A stretch of DNA of 64,000 nt from JAENVT01 sp039931555 (GCA_039931555.1 JBDTRP010000070.1:30188-94187); one strand, 5' to 3'; shown: positions 41,021 through 49,642, numbered from the stretch's first letter. Numbers and translations: made by a program. Notes: a model not told the origin generated them from the letters alone.

Positions 41021-41839
41021 ATGAAGCACATCGCTCTCGGCGATCTGACGTTTGCCGTCGAGGATGAGGGCGACGGCCCCGCCGTCGTGCTGCTGCACGG
41101 TTTCCCCGACTCCCATGCGCTGTGGCGGCACCAGCTGCCCGCGCTGGTCGATGCCGGCTACCGCGTGATCGTCCCCGACCTGCGCGGCTTCGGCGACTCG
41201 TCGAAACCGGAGGGCGTCGACGACTACGGGATCCTCAACATCGCCGGTGACGTCTTGGGGATCCTCGATTCCCTCGGCGTGCAACGCGCCCACGTGGTCG
41301 GTCACGACTGGGGTGCCGCGCTCGCCTGGGCGATGGGTGCCTTCGTTGCCGATCGGGTCGATCACCTGGTCGCGTTGTCGGTCGGCCATCCGTCTGCGTT
41401 CCGCGACGTCGGCAATGTGCAGCGGCAGAAGTCGTGGTACATGCTGCTGTTCCAGTTCGAGGGCATCGCCGAGCAATGGCTGTCGGCCGACGACTTCGCC
41501 AACATGCGCGCCTGGTCGAACCATCCCGACATGGACCGAGTGATTGCCGACCTGGCCCGCCCCGGCGCACTGACGGCGGCGCTCAACTGGTATCGCGCCA
41601 ACGTCCACCCCCGGACGTGGGTCGAGCCACCGTTGGTGTTCCCACAGGTGCAGGCGCCGACCATGGGCGTGTGGAGCTCGGGCGACTTCGCGCTCGACGA
41701 GGCCGGCATGACGGGCTCGCAGCGCTACGTCGACGGCTCGTGGCGCTACGAGCGCATCGAGGGCGCCGGCCACTGGATGCAGCTCGAAGCACCCGATCAG
41801 GTTTCAGCGTTGCTGCTCGACTTTCTGCCTGCCCCGTAG
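41021..41839 (+). CDS. Alpha/beta hydrolase, epoxide hydrolase/dehalogenase-like
   Basis: This is a 272-aa protein with GAAAGGACC before the ATG. VVLLHGFPDSHALWRHQLP has the HG-x-P oxyanion motif and VVGHDWGAALAWAM carries the nucleophile Asp in place of Ser, as in epoxide hydrolases and haloacid/haloalkane dehalogenases. GAGHWMQLEAPD supplies the catalytic His. The cap domain is about residues 125-200. Operon with the flavoprotein. Confidence 0.88.
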   Translation: MKHIALGDLTFAVEDEGDGPAVVLLHGFPDSHALWRHQLPALVDAGYRVIVPDLRGFGDSSKPEGVDDYGILNIAGDVLGILDSLGVQRAHVVGHDWGAALAWAMGAFVADRVDHLVALSVGHPSAFRDVGNVQRQKSWYMLLFQFEGIAEQWLSADDFANMRAWSNHPDMDRVIADLARPGALTAALNWYRANVHPRTWVEPPLVFPQVQAPTMGVWSSGDFALDEAGMTGSQRYVDGSWRYERIEGAGHWMQLEAPDQVSALLLDFLPAP

Positions 41840-41843
41840 GCGC

Positions 41844-42845
41844 TCACGAGATGCGCTCGTACAGCAGGCGCGTCACCGGCCACGTCCCTTCCGAGGTGTT
41901 GGAGATGACCGTGTGCGTCAACCGTGACGACGGGTGGTGCCAACTGCGAAACGACACTCCGGCGTCGTATCCCTCGAGGCGCACTGCTTCGCCGGACCCG
42001 GCCAGCCAGAGACCGAGGCCGTAGCGCTCGCGCTCCGACACGACACTGCGCGGCAGCACCATCTCCGCCACCCACTGAGGAGGCACGATCCGACCGGCGC
42101 AGAATGCCAGCCACAGCAGGCGAACGTCGGCGACCGTCGTGTACATGCCTCCATCGCCGGAGCCGCGGACCGGGAGATGCAGGAGGTTGGTACGCGAGAC
42201 ACCGTCGATGTCGAGGTAGCCGAGCGCAGCACGCCCCGGAAGCTCGTCGGAACGCAGGAACGCGCTGTCGTGCATGCCGGCCGGCAGGCACACACGTTGG
42301 TCCACCAGATCGTGGTACGGCACGCCGCTGACCCGCTCGGCGATCAGCGCGAGCACGACGAAACCCCCGTTGCAATACGAGAAATCCGTGCCCGGCTCGA
42401 ACTTCGCGGGGTGGCCGTCGAGCGCGACGAGATAGTCCTCGGTCGTGACCAGCTGATGCACGGGCACCGGCATCATGTAGTCGTTGATGCCGGGATCGGC
42501 GTCCTCGTCGACGTAGTCGCCGATGCCCGATCGGTGCGCAAGCAGGTGCTCGACCGTGACCGCATCGCCGATCATCGGCAGGTCGCGACCCAGCACGGCG
42601 CGAGCCGGTGTCGACAGCTCGAGCAGACCGTCGACGATCAGGCTCACGATCACGAGGGCGGTGAGGCCTTTCACCGCACTGGCGGCGCCGAACTGCGTCT
42701 CGACCGTGTTGGCCACCTGCAGGCCGCGATGAGCCAGGCCGTATGCCTTCGCCAACTCGACGTCATCGCCGCGATCGACACGAACCACACCGGAGAACGC
42801 AGTTTCCGCGGCGACTCGATCGACCTCGTTCTCCAACGTCTCCAT
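41844..42845 (-). CDS. Serine hydrolase of the class C beta-lactamase family
   Basis: This is a 333-aa protein without a signal peptide. GAASAVKGLTALVIVSLI contains the S-x2-K nucleophile motif. LLAHRSGIGDYVDED and FSYCNGGFVVLALIAERVSG contain the Tyr-x-Asn motif. YGLGLWLAGSG lies near the C-terminus. The family includes esterases, D-aminopeptidases and penicillin-binding-like proteins. Cytoplasmic location argues against resistance. It converges with the epoxide hydrolase-like gene and follows the TetR gene, 28 nt apart. Confidence 0.87.
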   Translation of the reverse strand: METLENEVDRVAAETAFSGVVRVDRGDDVELAKAYGLAHRGLQVANTVETQFGAASAVKGLTALVIVSLIVDGLLELSTPARAVLGRDLPMIGDAVTVEHLLAHRSGIGDYVDEDADPGINDYMMPVPVHQLVTTEDYLVALDGHPAKFEPGTDFSYCNGGFVVLALIAERVSGVPYHDLVDQRVCLPAGMHDSAFLRSDELPGRAALGYLDIDGVSRTNLLHLPVRGSGDGGMYTTVADVRLLWLAFCAGRIVPPQWVAEMVLPRSVVSERERYGLGLWLAGSGEAVRLEGYDAGVSFRSWHHPSSRLTHTVISNTSEGTWPVTRLLYERIS

Positions 42846-42873
42846 CCCCGGAGAGTATCCACTTCGCTCACGT

Positions 42874-43527
42874 TCAGCGAAGGAGTAACCGACACCAGCT
42901 GTCCGCGAGCCAGCGCTCGTACCGCTTCACAGACCAGCCGCGATCGATGGTCAGTAGCACGAACAACTCCGAGCTGTTCGTCGCCCACACGATGTCGGCC
43001 GCCTGGTCGATCGACAGGCCCGGCCGCAGACCACCCGTGTCTCGCAGCTCCCGCGCGAGCTTGCGCATGTTGGCCGCGCGACGATCGCTGATCTCCTGCC
43101 ACACACGTTGCGCGTCCGGCTCGGTCGACGAGGCTTCGCGGAGGGCGAGGAACAGCGGCGCCATTCTTCGTTGGGTGTCGCACACCGCCTTCGCGTAGAT
43201 GGACAGCTTCTTGGCCGGGTCAGTCTCGGCGCGAAGCGCTTTGACGTGAGCACGTTCCTCCGCGACGACCTCATGATCTGTCCCCGACAGCGCCTGTTCG
43301 ATCAGTTCCCGCAACACCATCGGCTTGCGGCCGACCAGGGCGTAGACGCTGTCGGTGTTGACACCTGCCTCGGCCGCGATGGCAGCGATCGTCGTCGAGC
43401 GGTAGCCGCGCTCGAGCATCAATGCACGTGCAGCATCGACGATGCGCCGCCGGGTCACCGCAGACTGCGTCCGGCGACCGGTGGTGTCGTACGTCCGTCG
43501 CTTGACATTGCTTGGCATGCTGGCCAT
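42874..43527 (-). CDS. TetR-family transcriptional regulator
   Basis: This is a 217-aa protein. After a basic N-terminus, RRRIVDAARALMLERGYRST, IAAIAAEAGVNTDSVYALVG and KPMVLRELIEQAL form the TetR HTH. The C-terminal domain binds an unknown ligand. A nearly perfect 33-nt palindrome begins at its first base, so it very likely represses itself and the divergent gene at 43573. Confidence 0.92.
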   Translation of the reverse strand: MASMPSNVKRRTYDTTGRRTQSAVTRRRIVDAARALMLERGYRSTTIAAIAAEAGVNTDSVYALVGRKPMVLRELIEQALSGTDHEVVAEERAHVKALRAETDPAKKLSIYAKAVCDTQRRMAPLFLALREASSTEPDAQRVWQEISDRRAANMRKLARELRDTGGLRPGLSIDQAADIVWATNSSELFVLLTIDRGWSVKRYERWLADSWCRLLLR

Positions 43528-43559
43528 TATTTCATCCGATAGATACTCGGATCAAATAA
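43527..43559. promoter_or_regulatory. TetR operator palindrome
   Basis: Arms TTATTTCATCCGA (43527-43539) and TCGGATCAAATAA (43547-43559) are inverted with one mismatch around a 7-nt centre. The site overlaps the tetR start codon and ends 13 nt before the divergent ATG. It is notably AT-richer than its surroundings. Confidence 0.7.
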
Positions 43560-43572
43560 GAGGGGAGCTCTC

Positions 43573-43878
43573 ATGACGTTTGCATTCACGCAAGATGTGC
43601 CAATCGATGCGACGTTCTACCGGCGGATCACCGACGGCCTGGGCGACGACCTTCCGAAGGGACTCATCACCCACCTCGCGATCCAACGTCCCGAGGGTGG
43701 GCTGCGCTACATCGACATCTGGGAGTCGGAGGAGGATTGCGACCGATTCGTCGAGGAGCGACTCCACCCCGTCGTCCACCACCTGCTCAGCGAGATCTTC
43801 GGCGACGCCCTGCCACCGGAGCCAGCGCGTACCCCGATCATCGTCGTGCACCACTGGCGGCCGAAGGCACCCGCTTGA
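43573..43878 (+). CDS. Small protein, probable dimeric alpha-beta barrel, TetR-controlled
   Basis: This is a 101-aa soluble protein with AGAGGGGAGC before the ATG. LITHLAIQRPEGGLRYIDIW, then ESEEDCDRFVEERLHPVVHH and the C-terminal IIVVHHW form a beta-alpha-beta layout like ABM/dimeric alpha-beta barrel proteins (small monooxygenases or stress proteins). No catalytic residues can be assigned. The operator for the divergent TetR lies just upstream, so it is the likely target. Confidence 0.75.
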   Translation: MTFAFTQDVPIDATFYRRITDGLGDDLPKGLITHLAIQRPEGGLRYIDIWESEEDCDRFVEERLHPVVHHLLSEIFGDALPPEPARTPIIVVHHWRPKAPA

Positions 43879-43889
43879 CGAATGAAACG

Positions 43890-43906
43890 CGGATATTTAG
43901 TATCCG
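43890..43906. promoter_or_regulatory. Palindrome immediately upstream of the Rrf2 gene
   Basis: CGGATA and TATCCG form perfect 6-bp arms around TTTAG, ending 3 nt before the ATG at 43910. The site would cover the core promoter of a leaderless transcript, consistent with autorepression by the Rrf2-type regulator. Confidence 0.5.
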
Positions 43907-43909
43907 TAT

Positions 43910-44395
43910 ATGAAGTTGAGCGAAGGCGTCGAGTGGAGCGTGCACTGCTGCACGGTGCTGGGGGCGATGCCGCCCGAGGCGACGATCTCCGGGGCGCGGC
44001 TGGCCGAGTTCCACGGCGTGCCCGCCCCGTACCTCGTCAAACAGCTCCAGAAGCTCTCGCAGGCCGGCATCGTCGACGCGGTTGCCGGCCGCAGCGGAGG
44101 CTACCGACTGGCGCGGCCGGCACGCGAGATCACCTTGCTCGATGTCGTGCTGGCCCTGGAAGGCGCCGAGCCGGCGTTTCGCTGCACCGAGATTCGTCAG
44201 CAGGGCCCCAGTGCCGTTGCCACGCCGAAGTACGTGCGACCGTGCGGCATCGCCACGGCCATGTGGCGAGCCGAGGACGCCTGGCGGGCGGAGTTGAAGG
44301 CTGTCACCATCGCCGACATCAACCGTGAACTGGCCACGAGTGTCGATCCGAAGCAGATCGCCAAGGCGATCGACTGGTTTCAGGAGGTGCTGTGA
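43910..44395 (+). CDS. Rrf2-family transcriptional regulator
   Basis: This is a 161-aa winged-helix protein. MKLSEGVEWSVHCCTVLGA, then LAEFHGVPAPYLVKQLQKL (recognition helix) and GIVDAVAGRSGGYRLARP (wing) are characteristic of Rrf2. The C-terminal half has only two cysteines in the region where IscR/NsrR carry three (RCTEI and RPCG), so an iron-sulfur cluster is possible but not assured. It overlaps the next gene by 1 nt (TGATG) and probably controls the unit 43910-45719. Confidence 0.9.
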   Translation: MKLSEGVEWSVHCCTVLGAMPPEATISGARLAEFHGVPAPYLVKQLQKLSQAGIVDAVAGRSGGYRLARPAREITLLDVVLALEGAEPAFRCTEIRQQGPSAVATPKYVRPCGIATAMWRAEDAWRAELKAVTIADINRELATSVDPKQIAKAIDWFQEVL

Positions 44396-45297
44396 TGGGT
44401 CAGCGAGTGTTGGTCACCGGATCGACAGGGGTGTTGGGTCGCCGGGTCGTCCCGCGACTTGTCGAGGCAGGTCACGCCGTGACCGCCGTCGTGCGGTCCG
44501 AGGCAAAGGCCGCCGCGGCACGCGCCGACGGTGCGACTCCCGTCGAGGTCGACCTGTTCGATCGCGGAGCGATGCGGGCCGCCCTCGCCGGCTTCGACGC
44601 GGTCGCCCATCTGGCAACACACATCCCGACCGGGCCGTCTGCCCTTCTACGTTCGGGATGGCGCGTCAACGACTCGCTTCGGCGGGAGGCTTCGGCAGTG
44701 ATCGCCGGCGCAGCCGCCGACGCAGGCGTCGGGCGGATGATCCAGGAATCCATCACGTTCCCATACGTCGACCGCGGCGACGAATGGATCGACGAGGAGT
44801 GCGAACGTCAGTACTACTGGGGCAACGACAGCGTCGCCGCGGCGGAGGCCTCGGCGGCCGCCGTGACAGCCGCAGGGGGTGTCGGTGTCGTGCTGCGCTT
44901 TGCGATGTTCATGGCTCCGGACAGCGCACACACCGAGAGCACCCTGAGCGCCGCGACGAACGGGCTGTTCACAATCGTCGGGCCGATCGACGGGTACATC
45001 TCATTCATCCACATCGACGACGCGGCTGCGGCTGTGGTCGCGGCGCTCTCCGCTCCGGCCGGGGCGTACAACGTGGCCGAACCGGAGCCGATGCGTCGGT
45101 CAGCGCACCGTGACGCGCTGGCCGAGCTGGTCGGCCGGTCGAAGCTTCGAACGATTCCGGCGGTGGTCCAGCGGGCCGGGGGTGACGTCGTCAACAGCAT
45201 CGCCCGGTCACACCGAATCTCGTCGCAGCTCCTCCGAGAGGTGTCACTATGGACACCAACGATCCACTGCATCGATCGTTGGAAGGAGCTCCGATGA
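44395..45297 (+). CDS. NAD(P)-dependent epimerase/dehydratase-like protein
   Basis: This is a 300-aa atypical/extended SDR. ATG 44395 overlaps the Rrf2 stop; a GTG 3 nt earlier is also in frame. VLVTGSTGVLGRRVVPRLVE is the cofactor loop, with AVAHLATHIPTGPSALL, QESITFPYVD and FIHIDDAAAAVVAAL as later conserved blocks. The catalytic Tyr-x3-Lys is not evident, so the fold may serve as a reductase or a regulator. Second gene of the Rrf2 unit. Confidence 0.85.
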   Translation: MGQRVLVTGSTGVLGRRVVPRLVEAGHAVTAVVRSEAKAAAARADGATPVEVDLFDRGAMRAALAGFDAVAHLATHIPTGPSALLRSGWRVNDSLRREASAVIAGAAADAGVGRMIQESITFPYVDRGDEWIDEECERQYYWGNDSVAAAEASAAAVTAAGGVGVVLRFAMFMAPDSAHTESTLSAATNGLFTIVGPIDGYISFIHIDDAAAAVVAALSAPAGAYNVAEPEPMRRSAHRDALAELVGRSKLRTIPAVVQRAGGDVVNSIARSHRISSQLLREVSLWTPTIHCIDRWKELR

Positions 45298-45719
45298 CGT
45301 ACAGGAGATGGCTCAGGATCGCCCTCGGTTACCTCGCTCTGGTCTCGCTCGAGATCGGGCTGTGGGCGCAGTTCGCACCACGATCCTTCTACGACCACTT
45401 CCCCGGGTTGGGGCGCGCCTGGGTGAGCGTCGACGGCCCGTACAACGAACATCTCGTGCGCGATGTCGGCGGGCTGAACCTGGGCCTGGCCGCTGTGTTG
45501 ATCATTGCCATCGTCACGCTGTCGCGGCCGACCATCATCGCCGCCGCAGCAGCATCGCTGCTGTACGGCATCCCGCATCTGATCTACCACATCTTCAATA
45601 CCGACGGCCTGGCGTCGGGTGACGTCGCTGCGAGTCTCGGCGGGCTCGCGCTGTTCGCTGTCGTTCCCATCGCGTTGATCGTCGTCAGTCCCAAGATCTC
45701 CATCCCGGCCCACGACTAG
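45294..45719 (+). CDS. Small four-helix membrane protein of unknown function
   Basis: This is a 141-aa protein. ATG 45294 overlaps the previous stop by 4 nt and has AAGGAGC upstream. Four hydrophobic segments span about residues 8-26, 55-75, 80-100 and 110-132. Conserved-looking polar motifs are FAPRSFYDHFPGLGR and NEHLVRDVGGLNLG in the first loop. That layout occurs in small DoxX/DUF4345-like membrane proteins; the specific family is not certain. Third gene of the Rrf2 unit. Confidence 0.75.
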   Translation: MTYRRWLRIALGYLALVSLEIGLWAQFAPRSFYDHFPGLGRAWVSVDGPYNEHLVRDVGGLNLGLAAVLIIAIVTLSRPTIIAAAAASLLYGIPHLIYHIFNTDGLASGDVAASLGGLALFAVVPIALIVVSPKISIPAHD

Positions 45720-45795
45720 ACGTCGCGGCGAATGGAGTCGACGATGAACGAGGGCGAGGTGGGCGTCGGCGTGGCACAGACCCCGAACTATCGAT

Positions 45796-45909
45796 ACGCA
45801 GATCGGGCCGGGAGCCGACTCGCCACCGGCCACCCTGCTCGGCGTGGCGCTGCTCGGCTACGTCGACCAACTAGTCGAGGTCGACGCCATCGTCGAACGA
45901 CTGCCCTAG
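45796..45909 (+). pseudogene. Possible C-terminal gene remnant (about 37 codons)
   Basis: A frame ending in TAG at 45907-45909 reads smoothly as protein-like sequence (TLLGVALLGYVDQLVEVDAI, then VERLP) resembling the C-terminal helix of a TetR-type regulator. There is no start codon, and the frame is stopped at 45745. It may be the remains of a deleted gene. The rest of 45720-45795 shows nothing. Confidence 0.25.
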
Positions 45910-45911
45910 CC

Positions 45912-46400
45912 CTAGCTCGCCAGTGGCAGGGCCAGCAAGCTGACGGTCTTGCTCCCACCATCGGTGTCTTGCTGACCAACTTCGCGAAAGCCGATCGAGT
46001 GGTGGAACAACAACGACGCCTCGTTGCGCGGCCTCACGTTGACCTCGCACAGCAGCCGAGGGAACACCCCGGTGAACCGCTCGATGACCTGGTCGTAGAA
46101 CGCCTTGCCGATGCCGAGGCGTCGGAAGGTGGGGTCGACGGCGATTCGATCGAGGTACACGAAGTCGTCGTAGTTCCGGCTGAACCACCCGTAGTTCAAG
46201 CTGGCGTAGTCGACCCTCGGTGGAAAGGTGATGCAGAAGCCGGCGAAGGCACCTTCGACCTCGGCCGTCAGGGCCAAGCTGGCCATGCCCAACAGTCGCT
46301 CGATCTCGTCGGCGTCAAGCGCGTTGAGGGCGGGGATGCTGCGGTTGTTCAGCTCCAGGGCCGCAGGCAAATCGTCGGCAATCGTCTCTCGAATGTTCAC
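45912..46400 (-). CDS. GNAT-family N-acetyltransferase
   Basis: This is a 162-aa acetyltransferase. MNIRETIADDLPAALELNN opens the fold, YLDRIAVDPTFRRLGIGKAF is motif A with the acetyl-CoA loop (R-x2-G-I-G), and LLFHHSIGFREVGQQ is the C-terminal motif B. FAGFCITFPP lies in the first half. Acceptor unknown. Single gene, convergent with the remnant at 45.8 kb. Confidence 0.9.
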   Translation of the reverse strand: MNIRETIADDLPAALELNNRSIPALNALDADEIERLLGMASLALTAEVEGAFAGFCITFPPRVDYASLNYGWFSRNYDDFVYLDRIAVDPTFRRLGIGKAFYDQVIERFTGVFPRLLCEVNVRPRNEASLLFHHSIGFREVGQQDTDGGSKTVSLLALPLAS

Positions 46401-46436
46401 CAGTCGAACGGTATTCGACCGAGCTCCGCATTCGCC

Positions 46437-46877
46437 TCACTGCGTAGGTGTTTCTTCTCCCAGCAGCGTTCGTAGTGCGTCAGGCAGTTCGTCGATCGTG
46501 CGCAGCAGTACGGTCAGCGAACACTCGATCATCAAGTTGATCACCTCGTGATCGAACCGTCGCCGCCAGTCGGTGTGCAGCCCGATGATCGGCTTGCCGA
46601 GCGCGAAGGCGAAGCCGAGCTCCCACGCCGTGCCGTCGTCGGTGATGATCCCATTCAGGTTGGCAACCACCGCGTCGCATTCGGTGATACCGCGCCGATC
46701 GTTGGCGAAGATGGCGGCGACGTTGTGCTGATCCTTCGGTGGGTTGTCGCGGTGTGGCAGGAAGGTCGCGAACCCGGCGGCGGCAACCGTCTGCTCCACC
46801 TTCTCGATCCACCACCGCTCGCCCTCGTCGAACAACGGACCGGCGACGTAGACCATCGCGGGATTCGGCGCGGTCAT
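46437..46877 (-). CDS. Nucleoside 2-deoxyribosyltransferase-like protein
   Basis: This is a 146-aa protein. MVYVAGPLFDEGERWWIEK is the N-terminal motif of the family, ECDAVVANLNG contains the acidic substrate residue, and DDGTAWELGFAFALGKPIIG contains the catalytic Glu. It would transfer deoxyribose between bases or hydrolyse deoxynucleoside 5'-phosphates. The ATG overlaps the CoA-transferase stop by 4 nt, so it is co-translated with an apparently unrelated gene. Confidence 0.82.
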   Translation of the reverse strand: MTAPNPAMVYVAGPLFDEGERWWIEKVEQTVAAAGFATFLPHRDNPPKDQHNVAAIFANDRRGITECDAVVANLNGIITDDGTAWELGFAFALGKPIIGLHTDWRRRFDHEVINLMIECSLTVLLRTIDELPDALRTLLGEETPTQ

Positions 46878-48046
46878 TGCCCGTCGCCCCAGCCATCGGC
46901 GCGAATCTCATCGCCGTCGGCATCGAGGGCACGACCTTGCCAACGCAATGCGCCGGGCGTCGCGCTGAGGTGAGCGATCAGCCCTTGCATCGGCGTGCCA
47001 TCGAGAGCGACGATCGCGTCGCGGGCCGCATAGTGCGGGTCGACGGCGATATCGGCCATCGTCATCACCGGCCCGATCGCCGCTTCGGCGGCGGTGAACG
47101 CCTCCATCACCTCCGCCTGCGTCCGTTGGGCGCACCACTCGGTCATCACCGCCTCGAGGGCCTCGCGGTGCTCCATGCGCGCGCCGAACGAATCAAATCG
47201 CGGGTCGTCGCCGACACCGAGCAGGTTCAGCACGCGTGCGGCCACAGAATCGCTCGACGTCGACACGCCGATCCAATGCCCGTCGCTGCACTGGTAGGTG
47301 CCGCGTGGCACGGAGTAGGGCAGGCCGGAGCCCAGCCGCTCCTGCATCTGCCCGGTCAGCTCGTACAGCGAGATCAGCGGGCCCATCAGTTGGAACAAGC
47401 TCTCGAGCAGGCTGACATCGACCACCTGGCCCACCCCGCTGTGCAACGCGACCATCGTCGCGAACGCAGCGACGATCGCGGTGACCTCGTCGGTGAGTGC
47501 GATCGCCGGCAACAGCGGCTGCCCACCGGGCTCGCCGGAGATCGCCGCCAGACCCGACATCGACTCGGCGATCGTGGCGAACCCAGGTCGGTTGCGATAC
47601 GGGCCGGTCTGGCCGAACCCGGTCACGCGGGTGATGATCAACCGGGGGTTGAGCGCAAGCAGCGCGTCGGGGCCGAGGCCGAGCCGTTCGAGCGTGCCGG
47701 GGCGGAAGTTCTCGATCAGCACATCGGCCTCGGTGACCAGACCGCGCACGACATCGAGATCGCCGGCCGACTTCAGGTCGATGGCGATCGTGCGCTTGTT
47801 CCGGTTGACCAGCTTCCACCACAGCCCTTCGCCGTCGCGTGGATCGCGCCACGCCAACCTACGCAGGCTGTCGCCACCGTCGGGTCGCTCGACCTTGATC
47901 ACATCGGCTCCGAAGTCGGCGAGGTACCGGGCGCAGTTCGGCCCGGCCAGCACCGTAGAAAGGTCGAGGACGCGTAGGCCGTGCAATGGCAGTTGGGCTG
48001 TCGGACTCACGGGGCTCACGGGGCTCACGGGGCTCACGGGGCTCAC
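46874..48046 (-). CDS. CaiB/BaiF-type CoA-transferase
   Basis: This is a 390-aa family III CoA-transferase. GLRVLDLSTVLAGPNCARYL, DFGADVIKVERPDGGD, LVNRNKRTIAIDLKS and DVLIENFRPGTLERLGLGP are diagnostic. The catalytic Asp lies in the DVSLLES region. It moves CoA between carboxylic acids; substrates unknown. The N-terminus is five Ser-Pro-Val-like repeats encoded by a 9-bp tandem repeat that offers five alternative GTG starts (see 48008-48046). Confidence 0.9.
   Translation of the reverse strand: MSPVSPVSPVSPVSPTAQLPLHGLRVLDLSTVLAGPNCARYLADFGADVIKVERPDGGDSLRRLAWRDPRDGEGLWWKLVNRNKRTIAIDLKSAGDLDVVRGLVTEADVLIENFRPGTLERLGLGPDALLALNPRLIITRVTGFGQTGPYRNRPGFATIAESMSGLAAISGEPGGQPLLPAIALTDEVTAIVAAFATMVALHSGVGQVVDVSLLESLFQLMGPLISLYELTGQMQERLGSGLPYSVPRGTYQCSDGHWIGVSTSSDSVAARVLNLLGVGDDPRFDSFGARMEHREALEAVMTEWCAQRTQAEVMEAFTAAEAAIGPVMTMADIAVDPHYAARDAIVALDGTPMQGLIAHLSATPGALRWQGRALDADGDEIRADGWGDGQ
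48008..48046 (-). repeat. 9-bp tandem repeat spanning the CoA-transferase start
   Basis: On the minus strand GTGAGCCCC is repeated four times, followed by a fifth GTG. Every unit begins with an in-frame GTG, so the copy number changes the N-terminal length by three residues without a frameshift and multiplies the possible initiation codons. Confidence 0.85.
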
Positions 48047-48050
48047 GGGC

Positions 48051-48641
48051 TCAGCGCAGCACGTTCAGGTCGTCGGGCAGGGCACCGCGGCCTGTCAGCG
48101 CCGACAGCAGCGTGATCGGCTCGGCGAGCTGCGCTATCAACGCGACCACCATCGACGACGTCGCCGGACGCAGCGCCATCGGCTGCCCAGTCGCCCGCTG
48201 CAGGTCGAGGGTGTGCAACGACACCTCGGCGGCCCGAGTGGCCAAGTACTCGATGAACATCATCTGTCCCACGCCGGTCTCGACCACATCGTCATCGGCC
48301 GTCGAGGCGACCAGGGCCAGCACTCGTTGCGCCGTTGCTTCGCTCTCGCCGACGGGATCGGTCAATTGGGCGCCGGCTTGCCGGCCGCGCTCGGCGACAC
48401 CGCTGTGCACGTTCGGATCGGCGAGGGCCGTTCGGTAGTACTCGGTGGCATCGGTGATCACCCGGTCGACGCTGGGCTCGGCCGCGAGGTACCGCTCGAT
48501 CAAGGTGAACCCGCGCAGCGTGTGCGCGGTCAGTTCTCGCACCGTCCACTGACCCAGTCCCGGGAGCTCCCACTGATGGGGCTGGACCCGTTCGATCGTC
48601 GTCAACAACACGGTGATGGCGTCGGCGAATGCAGCCCTCAC
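48051..48641 (-). CDS. DinB/maleylpyruvate-isomerase-fold (MDMPI N-terminal) protein
   Basis: This is a 196-aa protein from GTG 48641, which overlaps the metallophosphoesterase stop by 4 nt; the longer start is antisense-derived. LLTTIERVQPHQWELPGLGQ followed by WTVRELTAHTLRGFTLIERY has the helix and His of the MDMPI/DinB family, where three histidines bind a metal for mycothiol-dependent reactions. MMFIEYLATRAAEVSLHTLD carries a further His. Substrate unknown. Confidence 0.8.
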   Translation of the reverse strand: MRAAFADAITVLLTTIERVQPHQWELPGLGQWTVRELTAHTLRGFTLIERYLAAEPSVDRVITDATEYYRTALADPNVHSGVAERGRQAGAQLTDPVGESEATAQRVLALVASTADDDVVETGVGQMMFIEYLATRAAEVSLHTLDLQRATGQPMALRPATSSMVVALIAQLAEPITLLSALTGRGALPDDLNVLR

Positions 48642-49642
48642 CGAAGCAGGATGTTGAAGCACCGATCCTCCAATCTGCCCAGCGCATACGTCTCGTAGTC
48701 GATACCGAAGTCGGCCATCAGGTGCCGGCAACGATCACTCCAAGCCAGCGCCTCGGGCGACGACATGCGGTGCACGACCTGGGAGATGCCGCCCTCGTAC
48801 ACCCGATACTCGGCCCACGTGCCCGGGAAATCCTTCACGCAACCGACCTCGATCGACGGGACGCCGCACGACATCGCCCGCACCCGATGGCGGTGAGTGT
48901 GCCCGGCCGTGTACGCGGCGATTCGCGGTCGACGCGCTGCCACTTCGGTGAGGCCGTCGCTGCTGTCGGGGTCGAGGCCGAAGTACTCGTTGTGTCGTCG
49001 TCCCGAGATCCATTGCTGATGGTGACCCATCACGATCACCGGAGCACCGGACATCGCCGACTGGTCGTCGAGCCACTGCAGTTGCTGCGCGGTGATCGAC
49101 CCCGTGGTGCGCTCCGGCAGCACGGTGTCGAGCAGGGCGATCGACACGCCAGGAAGATCGATCCACTCATCGCCCGAATACACCTGTTGCCCGCGATAGG
49201 CATCGTGATTGCCTCGGACCACGTGCAGGCGATCGCCGAAGGCTTCCCGATAGCACGACTCGAACATCGCGAACTCCTCGTCGGTGCCGTCGGTGGTGAG
49301 ATCGCCCTTCACCACCACGGCATCGAGATCGGCGGCAGCCATCTCGGCGACCGCGGCGCGGTTCATGGTCTCGGGGTGTGGTGGCTCGCCGGGCCCGACG
49401 CGCTGGATCGGTCCGCGCGGGTCGTCGTCGATCCGCCCGCATTCCGTTTCGCCGTGGTGCAGATCATTGACGGTGCCGATCCGACACAGCAGCGCGCCGT
49501 CGGGCCGAGCCAACGTGCGCACCTCATGACTTCCGACGTGATGAACCGACTCGGGCCCCAGTTCGGTGAGGCGAATGACCGCGCCACCGGGCGCTGCCGA
49601 GTGAGCCACGATCAGATCATCGGCGACGGTCGTGATGTCCAC
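48638..49642 (-). CDS. Calcineurin-like metallophosphoesterase
   Basis: This is a 334-aa protein. The five metal motifs are present: DLHHGE (unusual Asp-x-His), VVVKGDLTTDG (GDxx), VVRGNHDAY (GNHD), VIVMGHHQQ (GHH) and AAYTAGHTHRHR (GHxH). No signal peptide. Cyclic-nucleotide or phospholipid diesterases are both possible. It heads a minus-strand run of overlapping genes (48638 down to 46437). Confidence 0.9.
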   Translation of the reverse strand: MDITTVADDLIVAHSAAPGGAVIRLTELGPESVHHVGSHEVRTLARPDGALLCRIGTVNDLHHGETECGRIDDDPRGPIQRVGPGEPPHPETMNRAAVAEMAAADLDAVVVKGDLTTDGTDEEFAMFESCYREAFGDRLHVVRGNHDAYRGQQVYSGDEWIDLPGVSIALLDTVLPERTTGSITAQQLQWLDDQSAMSGAPVIVMGHHQQWISGRRHNEYFGLDPDSSDGLTEVAARRPRIAAYTAGHTHRHRVRAMSCGVPSIEVGCVKDFPGTWAEYRVYEGGISQVVHRMSSPEALAWSDRCRHLMADFGIDYETYALGRLEDRCFNILLR

